Source: Chloroflexota bacterium (GTDB lineage Bacteria > Chloroflexota > UBA6077 > JACCZL01). Taken from it: a stretch of 48,477 nt of DNA. Of this stretch, positions 31,750 to 40,658 are shown one piece after another. The first letter of the stretch is position 1; every line of letters begins with the position of its first letter. The notes under the pieces are model-generated. The model worked only from the letters and a program-made list of their open reading frames with translations. It had not been told where the DNA came from and did not search any database. The stretch spans positions 1-48,477 of the forward strand of contig JADLFM010000238.1 of NCBI GenBank assembly GCA_020845495.1, written 5' to 3'. A program made the translations under genes and the position numbers.

Positions 31750-31787
31750 CGCTCGGTTGCGCTGGCGGAGCGAGGAGCACCGGCTCC

Positions 31788-32315
31788 ATGCCTCGACCCC
31801 GGCCCATCGATCCGATTACTGGCAAGCCGCTCGAGCGCTCGTTCCTCGGGAAGATGCTGATCCTCTTCTCACGAGCGGTCGTGCTGCGGTGCCCGGCCTG
31901 TGCGAGCCGTGGGGTGTTCGAGAACTGGTTGACGCTCATGCCGCGCTGCCCAGGCTGCGGGGTGCCGCTCCAGCGCGAGGGCGACGGCTACTTCCTCGGC
32001 GCCATGACGCTCAACATCATGGTGGCCGAGGGAATCTGGGCCGGTGCGTTCGCCGGCCTGCTCTACCTGACCTGGCCGACGCCTCCCTGGGCGGCACTGC
32101 AATGGGGCTCGGCGGTTCTGATGATCGCGTTGCCGCTGTTGTTCTTCCCGTTTACACGAACCGTCTGGCTCGCGTTCGACCTGTTGTTCCGTCCAGTGGG
32201 GCGCGCCGAGTTCCAGCAGCCAACGGCAGAGTCGCCAGGATGGCCTGGGCCGAGACGCCGTCCGCTGGTCCCCAGCGAGACGAACCCTGACGTACCCTCG
32301 CACGTACGCCGATAG
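31788..32315 (+). CDS. DUF983 family membrane protein
   Basis: This 175-aa protein has a zinc-ribbon-like pair, RCPACASRG and RCPGCG, then GDGYFLGAMTLNIMVAEGIW, followed by two hydrophobic helices (~85-105 and ~115-140). That is the DUF983 pattern, often found near cytochrome oxidase genes in other phyla but of unknown function. The C-terminal ~35 residues are a polar extension. ATG 31788 lies about 11 bases after GAGGAG. It is probably co-transcribed with the small membrane protein before it. Confidence 0.8.
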   Translation: MPRPRPIDPITGKPLERSFLGKMLILFSRAVVLRCPACASRGVFENWLTLMPRCPGCGVPLQREGDGYFLGAMTLNIMVAEGIWAGAFAGLLYLTWPTPPWAALQWGSAVLMIALPLLFFPFTRTVWLAFDLLFRPVGRAEFQQPTAESPGWPGPRRRPLVPSETNPDVPSHVRR

Positions 32316-32524
32316 GCAGGGCCAACAGGCAGGGATCGGCGGGTAGGGGCGACGAGACGGGACGGCGGGTAGGGACGAACCGCTCGTAACGTCTCCAGCA
32401 GGTGACGAACGTCCCGATGAACCCGGGTGAACCGTACCATCCCCTCATGCAGTGAGAGGGGGACGATGGTGGTGGGCGAGGCCGCGACGGCCCCGCTTGT
32501 GAGACGTTCGGAAAGGACGGCACG
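32316..32524 (+). other. intergenic region before the UspA gene
   Basis: About 200 bases hold an imperfect hairpin (CCATCCCCTC near 32436 with GAGGGGGACGATGG to 32470) and the AAGGA RBS of the next gene. No coding sequence is supported. Confidence 0.4.
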
Positions 32525-33505
32525 ATGTTCACCACCATCCTGGTCCCTCTCGACGGCTCGTCCCTTGCCGAGCGGGCGCTTCCCTTCGCCGCCCGATTGG
32601 CCCGCTGCGATGACGCGACGGTCGTGCTTGCGCGGGCGCTCCCTCCGGATGGCACCGAGGCACCGGGCGCCGCACCAGCAGCGTTGGCGAACGCCCGCGC
32701 GACGACAGATGAGATCGCCGGCCGGCTCCGCGCCGACGGGATCGCGGTTCAGGTCGTCACTCGGCAAGGACCGGCCGCGGACGTCATTTTGCACCTGGCG
32801 CGTGAGAACGCGGCCGGCCTGATCGTGATGGCGACGCACGGGCGGGGCGGGCTCGGCCGCCAGGTCTTCGGCAGTGTCGCCAACGCGGTGATGCGGCGAG
32901 CCGATGTACCGGTCCTGTTCGTGCCGATGGCCGGCCGCCCATCCTGGCCCGGCCAGACGCGGCTACATGCCCTGGTCCCGCTCGATGGCTCGCCACTCGC
33001 CGAAGCTGGCCTGGCAGTCGGGATCGGGCTGGGGCTCGACCTGACGCTCATGCGCGTCGTCGAGGGCGAGGACTACATCGAGCCACATGGTCCGGCGTGC
33101 CCGGAGTGCCATGCGGTGCCGAGCATTGGCAACGGCGCTACGCCCGGCGTGGCCCCGGCGCGTGTCCAGCGGTATTTGGACAAGGCCATCCGGAGCCTCC
33201 CATCACGGAGCGGCGTGACGGTGAGGCGGCGCGCGGTCATCCCCATGCACGCCGAGATCGGCTACCCGGCTGAGACGATCGCGCGGCTCGCGACTGAGGA
33301 GGACGCTCACCTGATCCTCATGGCGACGCATGGCGTGGGCGGCCCAAAGCGGCTCGCCATCGGCGACGTGGCGCTCGGCACGCTAGCCGCCGCCACCGTG
33401 CCGGTCCTGTTCGTACCTCCGACGATGGCACGCCCAAGGACCGAGCCGGCGCCAGTCGTGACGACAACGCCCACGGCGCCGGGGCACTCAATCGTCGTGA
33501 TCTAA
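32525..33505 (+). CDS. tandem universal stress protein (UspA)
   Basis: There are two Usp domains in one 326-aa chain. The first opens with MFTTILVPLDGSSLAERAL and closes with VMATHGRGGLGRQVFGSVANAVMRRADVPVLFVP. The second opens with HALVPLDGSPLAEAGL and closes with LMATHGVGGPKRLAIGDVALGTLAAATVPVLFVPP. The G-2x-G-9x-G(S/T) ATP-binding pattern is intact in the first domain and altered in the second. The second also has a small Cys insert (CPECH). Such proteins aid survival under stress, partly by nucleotide-dependent binding. It is monogenic, with a strong terminator downstream. Confidence 0.9.
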   Translation: MFTTILVPLDGSSLAERALPFAARLARCDDATVVLARALPPDGTEAPGAAPAALANARATTDEIAGRLRADGIAVQVVTRQGPAADVILHLARENAAGLIVMATHGRGGLGRQVFGSVANAVMRRADVPVLFVPMAGRPSWPGQTRLHALVPLDGSPLAEAGLAVGIGLGLDLTLMRVVEGEDYIEPHGPACPECHAVPSIGNGATPGVAPARVQRYLDKAIRSLPSRSGVTVRRRAVIPMHAEIGYPAETIARLATEEDAHLILMATHGVGGPKRLAIGDVALGTLAAATVPVLFVPPTMARPRTEPAPVVTTTPTAPGHSIVVI

Positions 33506-33616
33506 ACCCACATCCCGGTGGCATCTCCTGCGTCCTGGCGCGGGCGCAGGAGAGATTCGCCCTGGTGTCGACGTAGGCGCAACTGTCCAGGCGTCAACCG
33601 TATCCATCGGTTACTC

Positions 33617-33656
33617 GTTGCGGGCGGGGCCGGCGTATCGGCCCCGCCCGCGCAAC
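33617..33656. terminator. bidirectional terminator between convergent genes
   Basis: A perfect 13-bp GC stem (33620-33632 with 33639-33651, loop GCGTAT), flanked by GTT/AAC bases that can extend it, lies midway between the ends of the UspA and MaoC genes, which converge here. Confidence 0.75.
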
Positions 33657-33787
33657 CTGGCGCGGGGTGCGGTCACTGTCGACGTGCTATCCGGGGCGGG
33701 TACGTGAGTGTCGGACCGCCTCGATCGCATCTCAACGGTGATGGCAGGTCGGCCTCAGCAGAAGCGTGGTGGCAGGAGCGCTCCCGC

Positions 33788-34771
33788 TCAGTCCGGGACG
33801 ACCGTCGCGGTCGCGACGCCGCGCAGGGTGCCGTCCTGAGCCACCACGCGGATCTCGCAGTCGACGGCGTCCGTACGGCGCTCGACGATCCGGCCATGCA
33901 GCGTGATCTCGTCGCCGGCGCGGATCGGACGGATGCCCTTGTACTCGATGCGTGCGCCCGGCCGGAGCACCGCCGCCGGCCCGAATGCCTGCTCGAGCAC
34001 CTCCGAGCAGTAGGCCAGCGTCGCCACACCCATGTTGGCGGTCCCGCCGAAGATCGTGCGGCGGGCGAATTCCTGGTCGGTGTGGAGATTCGCGCCGACA
34101 CGCGGCCGAACCCGAGTCAACTCACCGTATCGATCGATCGCCTCCTGCGACTCCAACTTCACGATCGTCGGCAGAGCATCCTTGGGTGCAACCTGCGCCG
34201 CTTCCTCGGCCGGCGCCGCCCGTGACCCGGCCGGCGCGTTCGGATCGCGCGGCGCCTGCCGCCAGATGATCGTGTAGGTGTACTCGTGGACAGGCTCGCC
34301 TCGCGCATCGGTCGCGCGGACCCGCCAGGTCATGAACGTGTTTCCGCGCCGCTCGTACTTGTCCTCCAGGTACACCGTCGACGTGATCTCGTCGCCGGGG
34401 CGAATCGGCCGCTTCGGGAACAGTTCTGCCTTGGCGTATGGGGTCTGGTACTCGGCCTTCTCCTCGGGCGCAGCGTAGCCCCGCGCATGCATCACCTCGT
34501 TGCGCCGCAGCGGCGAGCACTTGATGGCGTAGGCCGATGGCGCGACGATTCCACCGAATGGCCCGCGCCGAGCCGCCGCTTCGTCGAGGTAGAGCGGGTT
34601 CTCGTTGCGGACGGCCAGGCAGTAGTCGGCGATGCTGGCCGCGGTCACCACGTAGGTGAACGGGGGCGCCGAGTCCCCCACCTGCGCGATGTCCCAGTCG
34701 TACGTCGGCAGTGCGAGGATCTGCTCCTCGGTCAGCGTCTCAGCCGGTGCGCCCGGCTCGACAGCACTCAT
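33788..34771 (-). CDS. two-domain MaoC-like hydratase/dehydratase
   Basis: This 327-aa protein has two hot-dog domains. The N-terminal one (~40-185) has CSPLRRNEVMHARGY and KRPIRPGDEITSTVYLEDKYERRG. The C-terminal one (~215-327) has LHTDQEFARRTIFGGTANMGVATLAYCSEVLE and GIRPIRAGDEITLHGRI. MaoC enzymes hydrate enoyl-CoA or dehydrate hydroxyacyl-CoA; the usual D-x4-H dyad is not evident in the form I expect, so activity is uncertain. I chose ATG 34771, which has GGGGTAG seven bases upstream, over 34822. No CoA ligase or thiolase lies beside it. Confidence 0.8.
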   Translation of the reverse strand: MSAVEPGAPAETLTEEQILALPTYDWDIAQVGDSAPPFTYVVTAASIADYCLAVRNENPLYLDEAAARRGPFGGIVAPSAYAIKCSPLRRNEVMHARGYAAPEEKAEYQTPYAKAELFPKRPIRPGDEITSTVYLEDKYERRGNTFMTWRVRATDARGEPVHEYTYTIIWRQAPRDPNAPAGSRAAPAEEAAQVAPKDALPTIVKLESQEAIDRYGELTRVRPRVGANLHTDQEFARRTIFGGTANMGVATLAYCSEVLEQAFGPAAVLRPGARIEYKGIRPIRAGDEITLHGRIVERRTDAVDCEIRVVAQDGTLRGVATATVVPD

Positions 34772-35417
34772 CGTTCTACCCCATTTCCCTGCACGTTCAG
34801 CAGCGCGCTCGCTGGCCGCCACGTAACGCCATGCTGCGTATCGGACCGACGTGTCCCTCGTTGGCTCAGCACTGCCGATAGCCTACCCCACTCGTCAGCA
34901 CGGTCGCATCGTGGGCCGGCGCGGCCAGATCGGTGCCTTGCAACGCTGTCCGAGACGGTAGCAGGCCGCTATACTGGCCCTGCGCTGCCGATTCATCGGC
35001 GCGACTCGTCTGTGAGCGCGGGCGAGATGCACTGAGTGCCCGGCCATGGCGACCGGGCGTTCTGGCGACCGTGCGAGGATGCATGGCCTCCGGTTCGATG
35101 CAGGCGCATTCCAGACAGGCTCGTGAAAGGCCGGCAGACCAGCGATGGTTCGCCTGGGTAGCTTGCCCGGCCTTGACGGGGTGGCCCCTTGCAGCCCCCG
35201 ACCCTGCTGCGCTCAGCCGCCAGTTCCCCACCCCGTCCCCGCGCTGCCCGCTTCGTCCCCACAAGCCGACGACACGAGGCGCGCCGGCATGTCGCTCCCC
35301 CCGTTGCCCCGTACTGGTCGAGGCGCTGCCACAAGCCTGGCGCCTCGGTCATCTACGCGCCTGGCAGTTCAGGCCCCTGGTTTCGGCATCGGCAGGCTCC
35401 TGGTCTGCCTGCCGATG
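34772..35417. other. long intergenic region before the sugar ABC operon
   Basis: About 650 bases separate the divergent MaoC and sugar-binding-protein genes. Several open frames exist but none has an RBS plus convincing protein character. Promoters for both sides should lie here. Confidence 0.5.
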
Positions 35418-35457
35418 GCCGTTCCGACCCCGTACGTTCACACGAGGTCGGAACGGC
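35418..35457 (+). promoter_or_regulatory. perfect 12-bp inverted repeat upstream of the sugar ABC operon
   Basis: GCCGTTCCGACC (35418-35429) and GGTCGGAACGGC (35446-35457) are perfect complements, 77 bases before the binding-protein start. It could be an operator for a sugar-responsive repressor or an mRNA leader hairpin; the 16-base gap leaves both open. Confidence 0.5.
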
Positions 35458-35533
35458 TGCCCGAGTCACGCCGCGTCACGGTGGCGCGCGCGTCACCCTC
35501 ATCGTTGAGGAGCATCGTTAGGGAGGCGTTGGT

Positions 35534-36886
35534 ATGGTCGCGGAAGCTCGTGGAACGGCGTTGACCCGGCGGGGGGCCGCACGTCGCGCGCTGCTACGGA
35601 AGACCGCGCTCGGTCTCGGCGCACTGGCGATGGCGCCAGCGCTGTCCGCTTGCGGGATGGTGCCGGGGCTTGGCGGCGGCGACAAGATGACGATCTGGAC
35701 CGACGCGACGTTCGCCCCGGATTCAGATGATTACCAGACCGAAGAGATCCAGAAATGGGCGAAGTCCAAGAACGTTGAGGTCGAGATCACCCGCGAGACC
35801 GGCGACAACGTCCGCCAGAAACTCCAGGCCGCCGTCGAGTCCAAGCAGCTACCGGACATCTCACAGGTCGACGTCGGGCGGTTCACCGTCTTCTATCCGG
35901 CCGGCATCTTCACCGACGTCAGCGATCTCTACGCCGAGATCGGGAAGCAGTGGGGCGGCTTCTACAGCCCAGCCGAGCGGACGGTGACCAAAGAGGGCAA
36001 GCAGTGGACGATGCCCTACTCGATCGATAGCAACCTGATCCTCTATCGCAAGGATCTCCTCGATGCGGGCGGGTTCAAGGAGGCGCCCAAGACCTGGGAC
36101 GAGTTCTTCACCGTGGCCCAGAAACTCCAGAACCCGCCCAACCTGTACGGCGTCGGCTTCCAGTTCAACAAGGCCGGCACCGACGCCGAGGACACCTTCA
36201 ACCTGATGATGCTCGATCACGGCGCGTCGGTCGTCAAAGACGACGGCAAGTCGCTGAACGTCAAGACACCCGAGATGCTGGCCTTCCTCAACCGCATCAA
36301 GTCGAGTTGGGAGTTGGGAGTGTATCCGCCGGGCGTCACCGGCTGGGACAACTCTGGCAACAACACGGCGCTTCAGGACGAGAAGGTCATCTTCATCCAC
36401 AACCCGGCCAGCCCGCTCGTCTGGTTCCGCAACAACAAGCCGGCCTTGCTGCCGAACATCGGCGTCTCGGCGGTCCCGGCCGGCCCGAAGGGCCAGTTCA
36501 ACACCGCCTACGTCCGCGATGGCTTTGCCGTCATGAAGACCGGCAATCAGAAGAAGGTCGACCTGTCCAAAGACTTGCTGCGTTACCTGTACGGGAAGGA
36601 CGTCTACCGCAAGTGGGTTGGCCTCGCCTTCCCCTCGCCGGCCGTCTCGGGGATGGAAGATCACGAAGTCTGGAAGAACCCCCAGCGCAAGGGCTTCCTG
36701 GATGCGGCAAAGACCGGCGTCCTCCAGGGGCATCCTGGCCCCCCGACACCCGCGTACTCGGAGTTTGCAAACCGCCAGCCGCTCATCTCGGCGGCGACGC
36801 GGATGGTCGTCGACAAGTGGTCCCCTGAGCAGGCGCTAGACGAGCTAGCCAAGGTCGCCGAGGACGTCTTCTCGAAGTACAAGTAG
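35534..36886 (+). CDS. sugar ABC transporter substrate-binding lipoprotein
   Basis: This 450-aa extracellular solute-binding protein (family 1) has an N-terminus with paired arginines before a hydrophobic stretch (RRALLRKTALGLG), then the lipobox LSAC with Cys40. It is therefore likely exported, perhaps by Tat, and lipid-anchored. KMTIWTDATF, GKQWTMPYSIDSNLILYRKDLLD and PKTWDEFFTVAQKL are typical of carbohydrate-binding members. GGGAGG lies seven bases before ATG 35534. The two permease genes follow. The sugar is unknown, though a uronate-dehydrogenase-like gene occurs elsewhere in the window. Confidence 0.9.
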   Translation: MVAEARGTALTRRGAARRALLRKTALGLGALAMAPALSACGMVPGLGGGDKMTIWTDATFAPDSDDYQTEEIQKWAKSKNVEVEITRETGDNVRQKLQAAVESKQLPDISQVDVGRFTVFYPAGIFTDVSDLYAEIGKQWGGFYSPAERTVTKEGKQWTMPYSIDSNLILYRKDLLDAGGFKEAPKTWDEFFTVAQKLQNPPNLYGVGFQFNKAGTDAEDTFNLMMLDHGASVVKDDGKSLNVKTPEMLAFLNRIKSSWELGVYPPGVTGWDNSGNNTALQDEKVIFIHNPASPLVWFRNNKPALLPNIGVSAVPAGPKGQFNTAYVRDGFAVMKTGNQKKVDLSKDLLRYLYGKDVYRKWVGLAFPSPAVSGMEDHEVWKNPQRKGFLDAAKTGVLQGHPGPPTPAYSEFANRQPLISAATRMVVDKWSPEQALDELAKVAEDVFSKYK

Positions 36887-37045
36887 GCAGGCGGCCAGGC
36901 CGCCAGCAGCGCGTCGAGCATGCGGCGCGCGCCGGGGTCGGCGTCGGGGCGGGAGTCTGCCCGCCTCGGCACGGCCCCTCGAGCGCGAGGTCCCATCCCG
37001 ACGCTGCCGACGGCCCGCTGCCTGCTCGCTCGTCAGGGGGTTGCC

Positions 37046-37975
37046 GTGAGCGTGCAGACGACGACATTCCAATGGACCCGCTACCGCCAGCTAACGGCAC
37101 GCCAGCGCGAGTGGGTTCTCGGCTATGCGATGCTCGTGCCGGCGTTCTTCTTCATCATCGGCCTGATCGCCTACCCGGCTGCCTGGGCCATCTACCTCTC
37201 GTTCACCGACAAGGTGATCGGGCAGACTGAGAAGTTCGTCGGCCTCCAGAATTACGCCTGGATCCTCCGCTGGCCAGACTTCGGCCTGATGATCTGGAAC
37301 ACCATCCTGCTGACCGTGGTGTCGGTCGCCGTCAAAGCATTCGTGGGTATGACGATGGCGCTCGCCTTGAACGAGAGTTTCAAGGGACGGACCATCGTCC
37401 GGGCGCTGCTGTTCCTGCCCTGGACGGTCCCGGCCTTCGTCGCCGGGCTGATCTGGCGCTGGCTTTACGACGATCAGAACGGCCTGTTCAACTGGGCGCT
37501 GCTGTCGCTCGGCATCATCGACGCCCCGATTGCCTGGCTCGGCGACATCCACTGGGCGATGCCGGCGGTGATGAGCGTCGTGATCTGGAAAGGATTCCCC
37601 TTCTTCGCCATCGCCTATCTGGCCGGCATGCAGGCCATCCCTGCCGAGCAGTACGAGGCCGCCGAGGTCGATGGGGCAAACGCGATTCAGCGCTTCCGCT
37701 ATGTGACGATGCCCGGCCTGCGCCACGTCATGCTGGTGACCTGCATGCTGTCCCTGATCTGGACGGCGAACACCTTCGACATCGTCTTCATCATGACGCG
37801 CGGCGGCCCGTCGAACGCGACCGAAGTGTTCACGATGCTGGTCTACGACCAGGGCATCCGCAATGGACGGATCGGCGAGGCAGCGACAGCGGCGATGATG
37901 GCGATGCCGGTCTTCGCCGGGCTCATCGTCATCCTGACGCGCTACCTCCAGGATCGCGGTGAGGAGGCAACCTGA
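37046..37975 (+). CDS. sugar ABC transporter permease (MalF type)
   Basis: This inner-membrane permease of about 309 aa has six hydrophobic segments. The cytoplasmic EAA loop reads EAAEVDGANAIQRFRYVTMP, the site that docks the ATPase. I chose GTG 37046 because GGGGG lies close upstream and the protein then begins SVQTTTFQWTRYRQ before the first helix; the open frame continues upstream without a good RBS. Its end overlaps the next gene by one base. No ATPase gene is in the cluster, so a shared MsmX/UgpC-like ATPase is likely. Confidence 0.88.
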   Translation: MSVQTTTFQWTRYRQLTARQREWVLGYAMLVPAFFFIIGLIAYPAAWAIYLSFTDKVIGQTEKFVGLQNYAWILRWPDFGLMIWNTILLTVVSVAVKAFVGMTMALALNESFKGRTIVRALLFLPWTVPAFVAGLIWRWLYDDQNGLFNWALLSLGIIDAPIAWLGDIHWAMPAVMSVVIWKGFPFFAIAYLAGMQAIPAEQYEAAEVDGANAIQRFRYVTMPGLRHVMLVTCMLSLIWTANTFDIVFIMTRGGPSNATEVFTMLVYDQGIRNGRIGEAATAAMMAMPVFAGLIVILTRYLQDRGEEAT

Positions 37976-38877
37976 TGCTCGGCTCGACCACGACCCCCGC
38001 TGTCGCGCCGCCGGCCGTCCGGCCCAGGCCGCGCGCTCTGTTCGGCTCGCCACGGACCCGTGTCAAGAAGATCCTCGTCTATGGGACGATCGCCTTCTAC
38101 CTGTTCATCGTCCTCCTTCCGCTGTACTGGATGCTCCGCTCATCTATCTCCGAGAACGCCGAGATGTATGGGACGTCGGTGTCGTTCTTCCCGACGAAAC
38201 TGACGCTCGCCCAGTTCGAGCAGGCCATCAACAAGTGGCAGTTCGGGCTGTACCTCTCGAACTCGATCGCCGTCGCCCTGGTCACCACGACGCTGACGAC
38301 GGTCATGGCGACGCTGGCCGCCTACAGCCTGGTCCGGCTGCGCTACCCGGGCCGGGCAGCGCTCGCACGCTCGATCCTGTTCGTTTACCTGATCCCGGCC
38401 GGCCTGCTGTTCATCCCGCTGTTCATGATCATGCAGCGGCTCGGGCTGCTGAACAGCCAGTTGTCGCTGGTCATCAGCTACCAGACGTTCGCGATCCCGT
38501 TCTGCACCTGGATGCTGATCGGCTACTTCAAGGGGATCCCCGCGGAAATGGAGGAGGCCGCGCTCATCGACGGGGCGACGCGGCTTCAGGCGATGCGCCA
38601 CGTCATGATCCCGATGGCCGCACCCGGGCTCGTCGCGGCGGCGGTGTTCACCTTCACCCTCGCCTGGAACGAGTTCCTGTACGCGCTGGTGTTCATCACC
38701 TCGAACACGTACCGGACTCTGCCAGTCGGGCTGGCTGGCCTGATTCGCGGCGACATCTATCTCTGGGGACCGATGATGGCTGGCTCGGTGATGGCGGCCA
38801 TCCCGGTCATGGTGCTCTACACGGTGGCGAACCGCTTCCTCGTTCAGGGGCTGGCGGCCGGCGCCGTCAAGGGCTGA
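37975..38877 (+). CDS. sugar ABC transporter permease (MalG type)
   Basis: This is the second permease, 300 aa with six hydrophobic segments. The EAA loop reads EEAALIDGATRLQAMRHVMIP. IVLLPLYWMLRSSI near the N-terminus and LVQGLAAGAVKG at the C-terminus are the usual bounds of the MalG/UgpE group. It is translationally coupled to the first permease through TGATG and should form a heterodimer with it. Confidence 0.9.
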   Translation: MLGSTTTPAVAPPAVRPRPRALFGSPRTRVKKILVYGTIAFYLFIVLLPLYWMLRSSISENAEMYGTSVSFFPTKLTLAQFEQAINKWQFGLYLSNSIAVALVTTTLTTVMATLAAYSLVRLRYPGRAALARSILFVYLIPAGLLFIPLFMIMQRLGLLNSQLSLVISYQTFAIPFCTWMLIGYFKGIPAEMEEAALIDGATRLQAMRHVMIPMAAPGLVAAAVFTFTLAWNEFLYALVFITSNTYRTLPVGLAGLIRGDIYLWGPMMAGSVMAAIPVMVLYTVANRFLVQGLAAGAVKG

Positions 38878-39253
38878 GCCGCATCCCGCCCCGGCCGCAT
38901 CGTACGGTACGGGAGGAGCCAGTCGGCGGCCGATGATGCGCCGTCGACCGGCTCTTCGCTCGCTCGCTGGTACAGGGCCGGGATGAAAGCTCACCCGACC
39001 GTGGCGTGGGCGAGGGTTCGTGACGAGAGAACCCTCATCCGCGCTGGGCGTGGCCTCTCCCACAGGAAGAGGTGAACGATCGGTAGGTATCTACCGATCA
39101 TTACGGCGCCTACCGATCGCCACGGCACATGGGGACGCCCGGCCAGGTTCGAGCCATCATCTGGCTCGTGGAGGCTGAACGGCTGGAGGGGCCGCTCGGT
39201 CCCAGGCCGGCTGCACGTGGCCGTGCCCAGCGCTCGGCGTCACCCGTCAGACT
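38878..39253. other. intergenic region with palindromes
   Basis: About 375 bases hold a degenerate CCCTCATCC...CCTCTCCC element near 39031-39065 and a GATCGGTAG hairpin (separate entry). No gene is supported. Confidence 0.5.
39078..39118. repeat. GATCGGTAG hairpin with a third half-site
   Basis: GATCGGTAG (39078-39086) and CTACCGATC (39091-39099) form a perfect 9-bp stem, and a further CTACCGATC lies at 39110-39118. It is downstream of both flanking genes, so a terminator or decayed mobile palindrome is possible. Confidence 0.65.
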
Positions 39254-39544
39254 TTACGGCCCGGTGACCACGTACAGCCAGGTGACAGCCGTGTCATGCT
39301 GGACCCGGACCTGCATGCGCGCTACGAAGATCGACCATCCCCCAACCGAGATGGCCCTGTCAGTCCGGCCGTCGAGCGTCTGCCGCTGGCTGTCCCACCC
39401 GATCGGCCAGCCATCTCCGTAACGGATCTTGATCTCGGCCCCGGCCGGCAAGCGAAAGACGCCGATCGCGTTGGTGTTCCAGAGCGTGGCGACCGTGCGC
39501 CAGTCGCCAGCCCGAACGAACGAATGTCGCCGATACTCTGGCAT
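39254..39544 (-). CDS. hypothetical protein
   Basis: This 96-aa protein is not one I recognise. ATG 39544 is preceded by GGGGAGG at nine bases. The sequence is beta-rich and Trp-rich (RTVATLWNTNAIGVFRLPAG, IKIRYGDGWPIGWDSQRQTL, GGWSIFVARMQVRV), with no signal peptide. The pattern suggests a small beta barrel or sandwich. No conserved catalytic motif is visible. Confidence 0.6.
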   Translation of the reverse strand: MPEYRRHSFVRAGDWRTVATLWNTNAIGVFRLPAGAEIKIRYGDGWPIGWDSQRQTLDGRTDRAISVGGWSIFVARMQVRVQHDTAVTWLYVVTGP

Positions 39545-40074
39545 GGCTCTGCCTCCCCCGCATACATCCACATCACCATCATCCGCCCGTAGCAGGAATT
39601 ATGTCTAGCATTTTGTGAGACCCGAGCCGGGGGTGGTCGAGCGCGTGTCAGCCGCTGGCAACGACAGGTGTGCAGAGCGTCGTGAGTCGGGCGGTAGAGA
39701 TGCGACGAAGCAGTCTGGCAGGAGTACGGTCAGGTCGGGGCTGAGGAGCATTGACGGCCCTCGGCCTGCGCGCGTCGCTCGCCCCCCACTTGAGAGCGGC
39801 GAGAGCCTGGATGCCCTGGATCTGGAGCCCGGGGGCTCGATGCGGGAATTGCAGGGGCCGTTCGACGGTTGTCACGTGTAGGTCACAGCGCACGCGCTGC
39901 CCGAGCCGAGCGGTCGAGGACGCCAGACAGGGTGCCTGTACCCTGACGACCAGGAAGCGCCAGGACATGGCCGATCGGGGTCGACGCCTGGTGACATCGG
40001 CGTCCGGCTCTGCGCTGCGCCTCTCCGCATCGCCGATGACGGCCGGCTCGGACACTCCGGAGGTTCTCGCCATC
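39545..40074. other. intergenic region, no clear gene
   Basis: About 500 bases lie before the PPOX-type gene. Open frames on both strands lack an RBS or recognisable protein features. The next gene may begin as early as 39967 or 40036. Confidence 0.45.
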
Positions 40075-40470
40075 ATGCTCGCGGTTCCCGAGTCCCATCG
40101 AGACCTCTTGACCTCCGACGTCGCCATCCTGGCGACCATTGGGCCGGACGGCTATCCTCAGGTCACAGCACTCTGGTTTCTGCTCGACGACGACACGCTC
40201 GCCATGTCGCTCAACTCCAGTCGGCAGAAGACCCGGAACCTCCGTGCCCACCCCGAGTGCACGCTCCTTATCCTCGACCGCGCCAACCCACATCGCTACA
40301 TCGAGATCAGGGCGCGCGCTGAACTGAGCCCGGATGACTCGTATGCCTTCGCCGACAAGGTCGGGAAGAAGTACGGCGTGAACCTTCGGGCAATGGATCG
40401 AGCCGGTGAGAGCCGCGTCGTGGTGACGCTGCATCCCATCAAGATCAATGCAGTGGACCTGAGCCGCTGA
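40075..40470 (+). CDS. pyridoxamine 5'-phosphate oxidase-fold flavin/F420-binding protein
   Basis: The split-barrel fold is clear: LLTSDVAILATIGPDGYPQVTALWFLLDDDTLAMSL, then KTRNLRAHPECTLLILDRANPHRYIEIRARAEL, and HPIKINAVDLSR at the end. At ~131 aa it fits the small PPOX class that reduces or binds substrates with F420, FMN or heme products. ATG 40075 follows GGAGG by 11 bases; ATG 40036 and 39967 are alternatives. A short flavoprotein gene lies downstream beyond a repeat tract. Confidence 0.8.
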   Translation: MLAVPESHRDLLTSDVAILATIGPDGYPQVTALWFLLDDDTLAMSLNSSRQKTRNLRAHPECTLLILDRANPHRYIEIRARAELSPDDSYAFADKVGKKYGVNLRAMDRAGESRVVVTLHPIKINAVDLSR

Positions 40471-40542
40471 TGCATCATTTGCTGATGCATCATTTGCTGA
40501 TGCGCCACTCGCTGATGCGCCACTCGCTGATGCGCCACTCGC
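40468..40542. repeat. 15-bp tandem repeats in two versions
   Basis: Two copies of TGATGCATCATTTGC (40468, 40483) are followed by three copies of TGATGCGCCACTCGC (40498, 40513, 40528). The first copy overlaps the stop codon of the PPOX-type gene. The tract resembles the GCCACTCGC part of the repeats in the phage-type operon. Confidence 0.9.
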
Positions 40543-40658
40543 TGATGCTGGTTGCGGCACGCGCGAGGTCGGGCGGTCCGCCGAGCTATCGTTTCCCAGG
40601 CAGGCGCGAGCGATTCGCGCCTGTAGATCCACACGTCAGACCATGGAGGAGCTAAGAC

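Noticed and set aside
34286..35035. Plus-strand frame across the MaoC start and intergenic region
   Set aside because: It overlaps a well-supported minus-strand gene and shows no domain or RBS.
37091..39063. Long frames opposite the permease genes
   Set aside because: The plus-strand products are clear ABC permeases with EAA loops; the other frames have no features.
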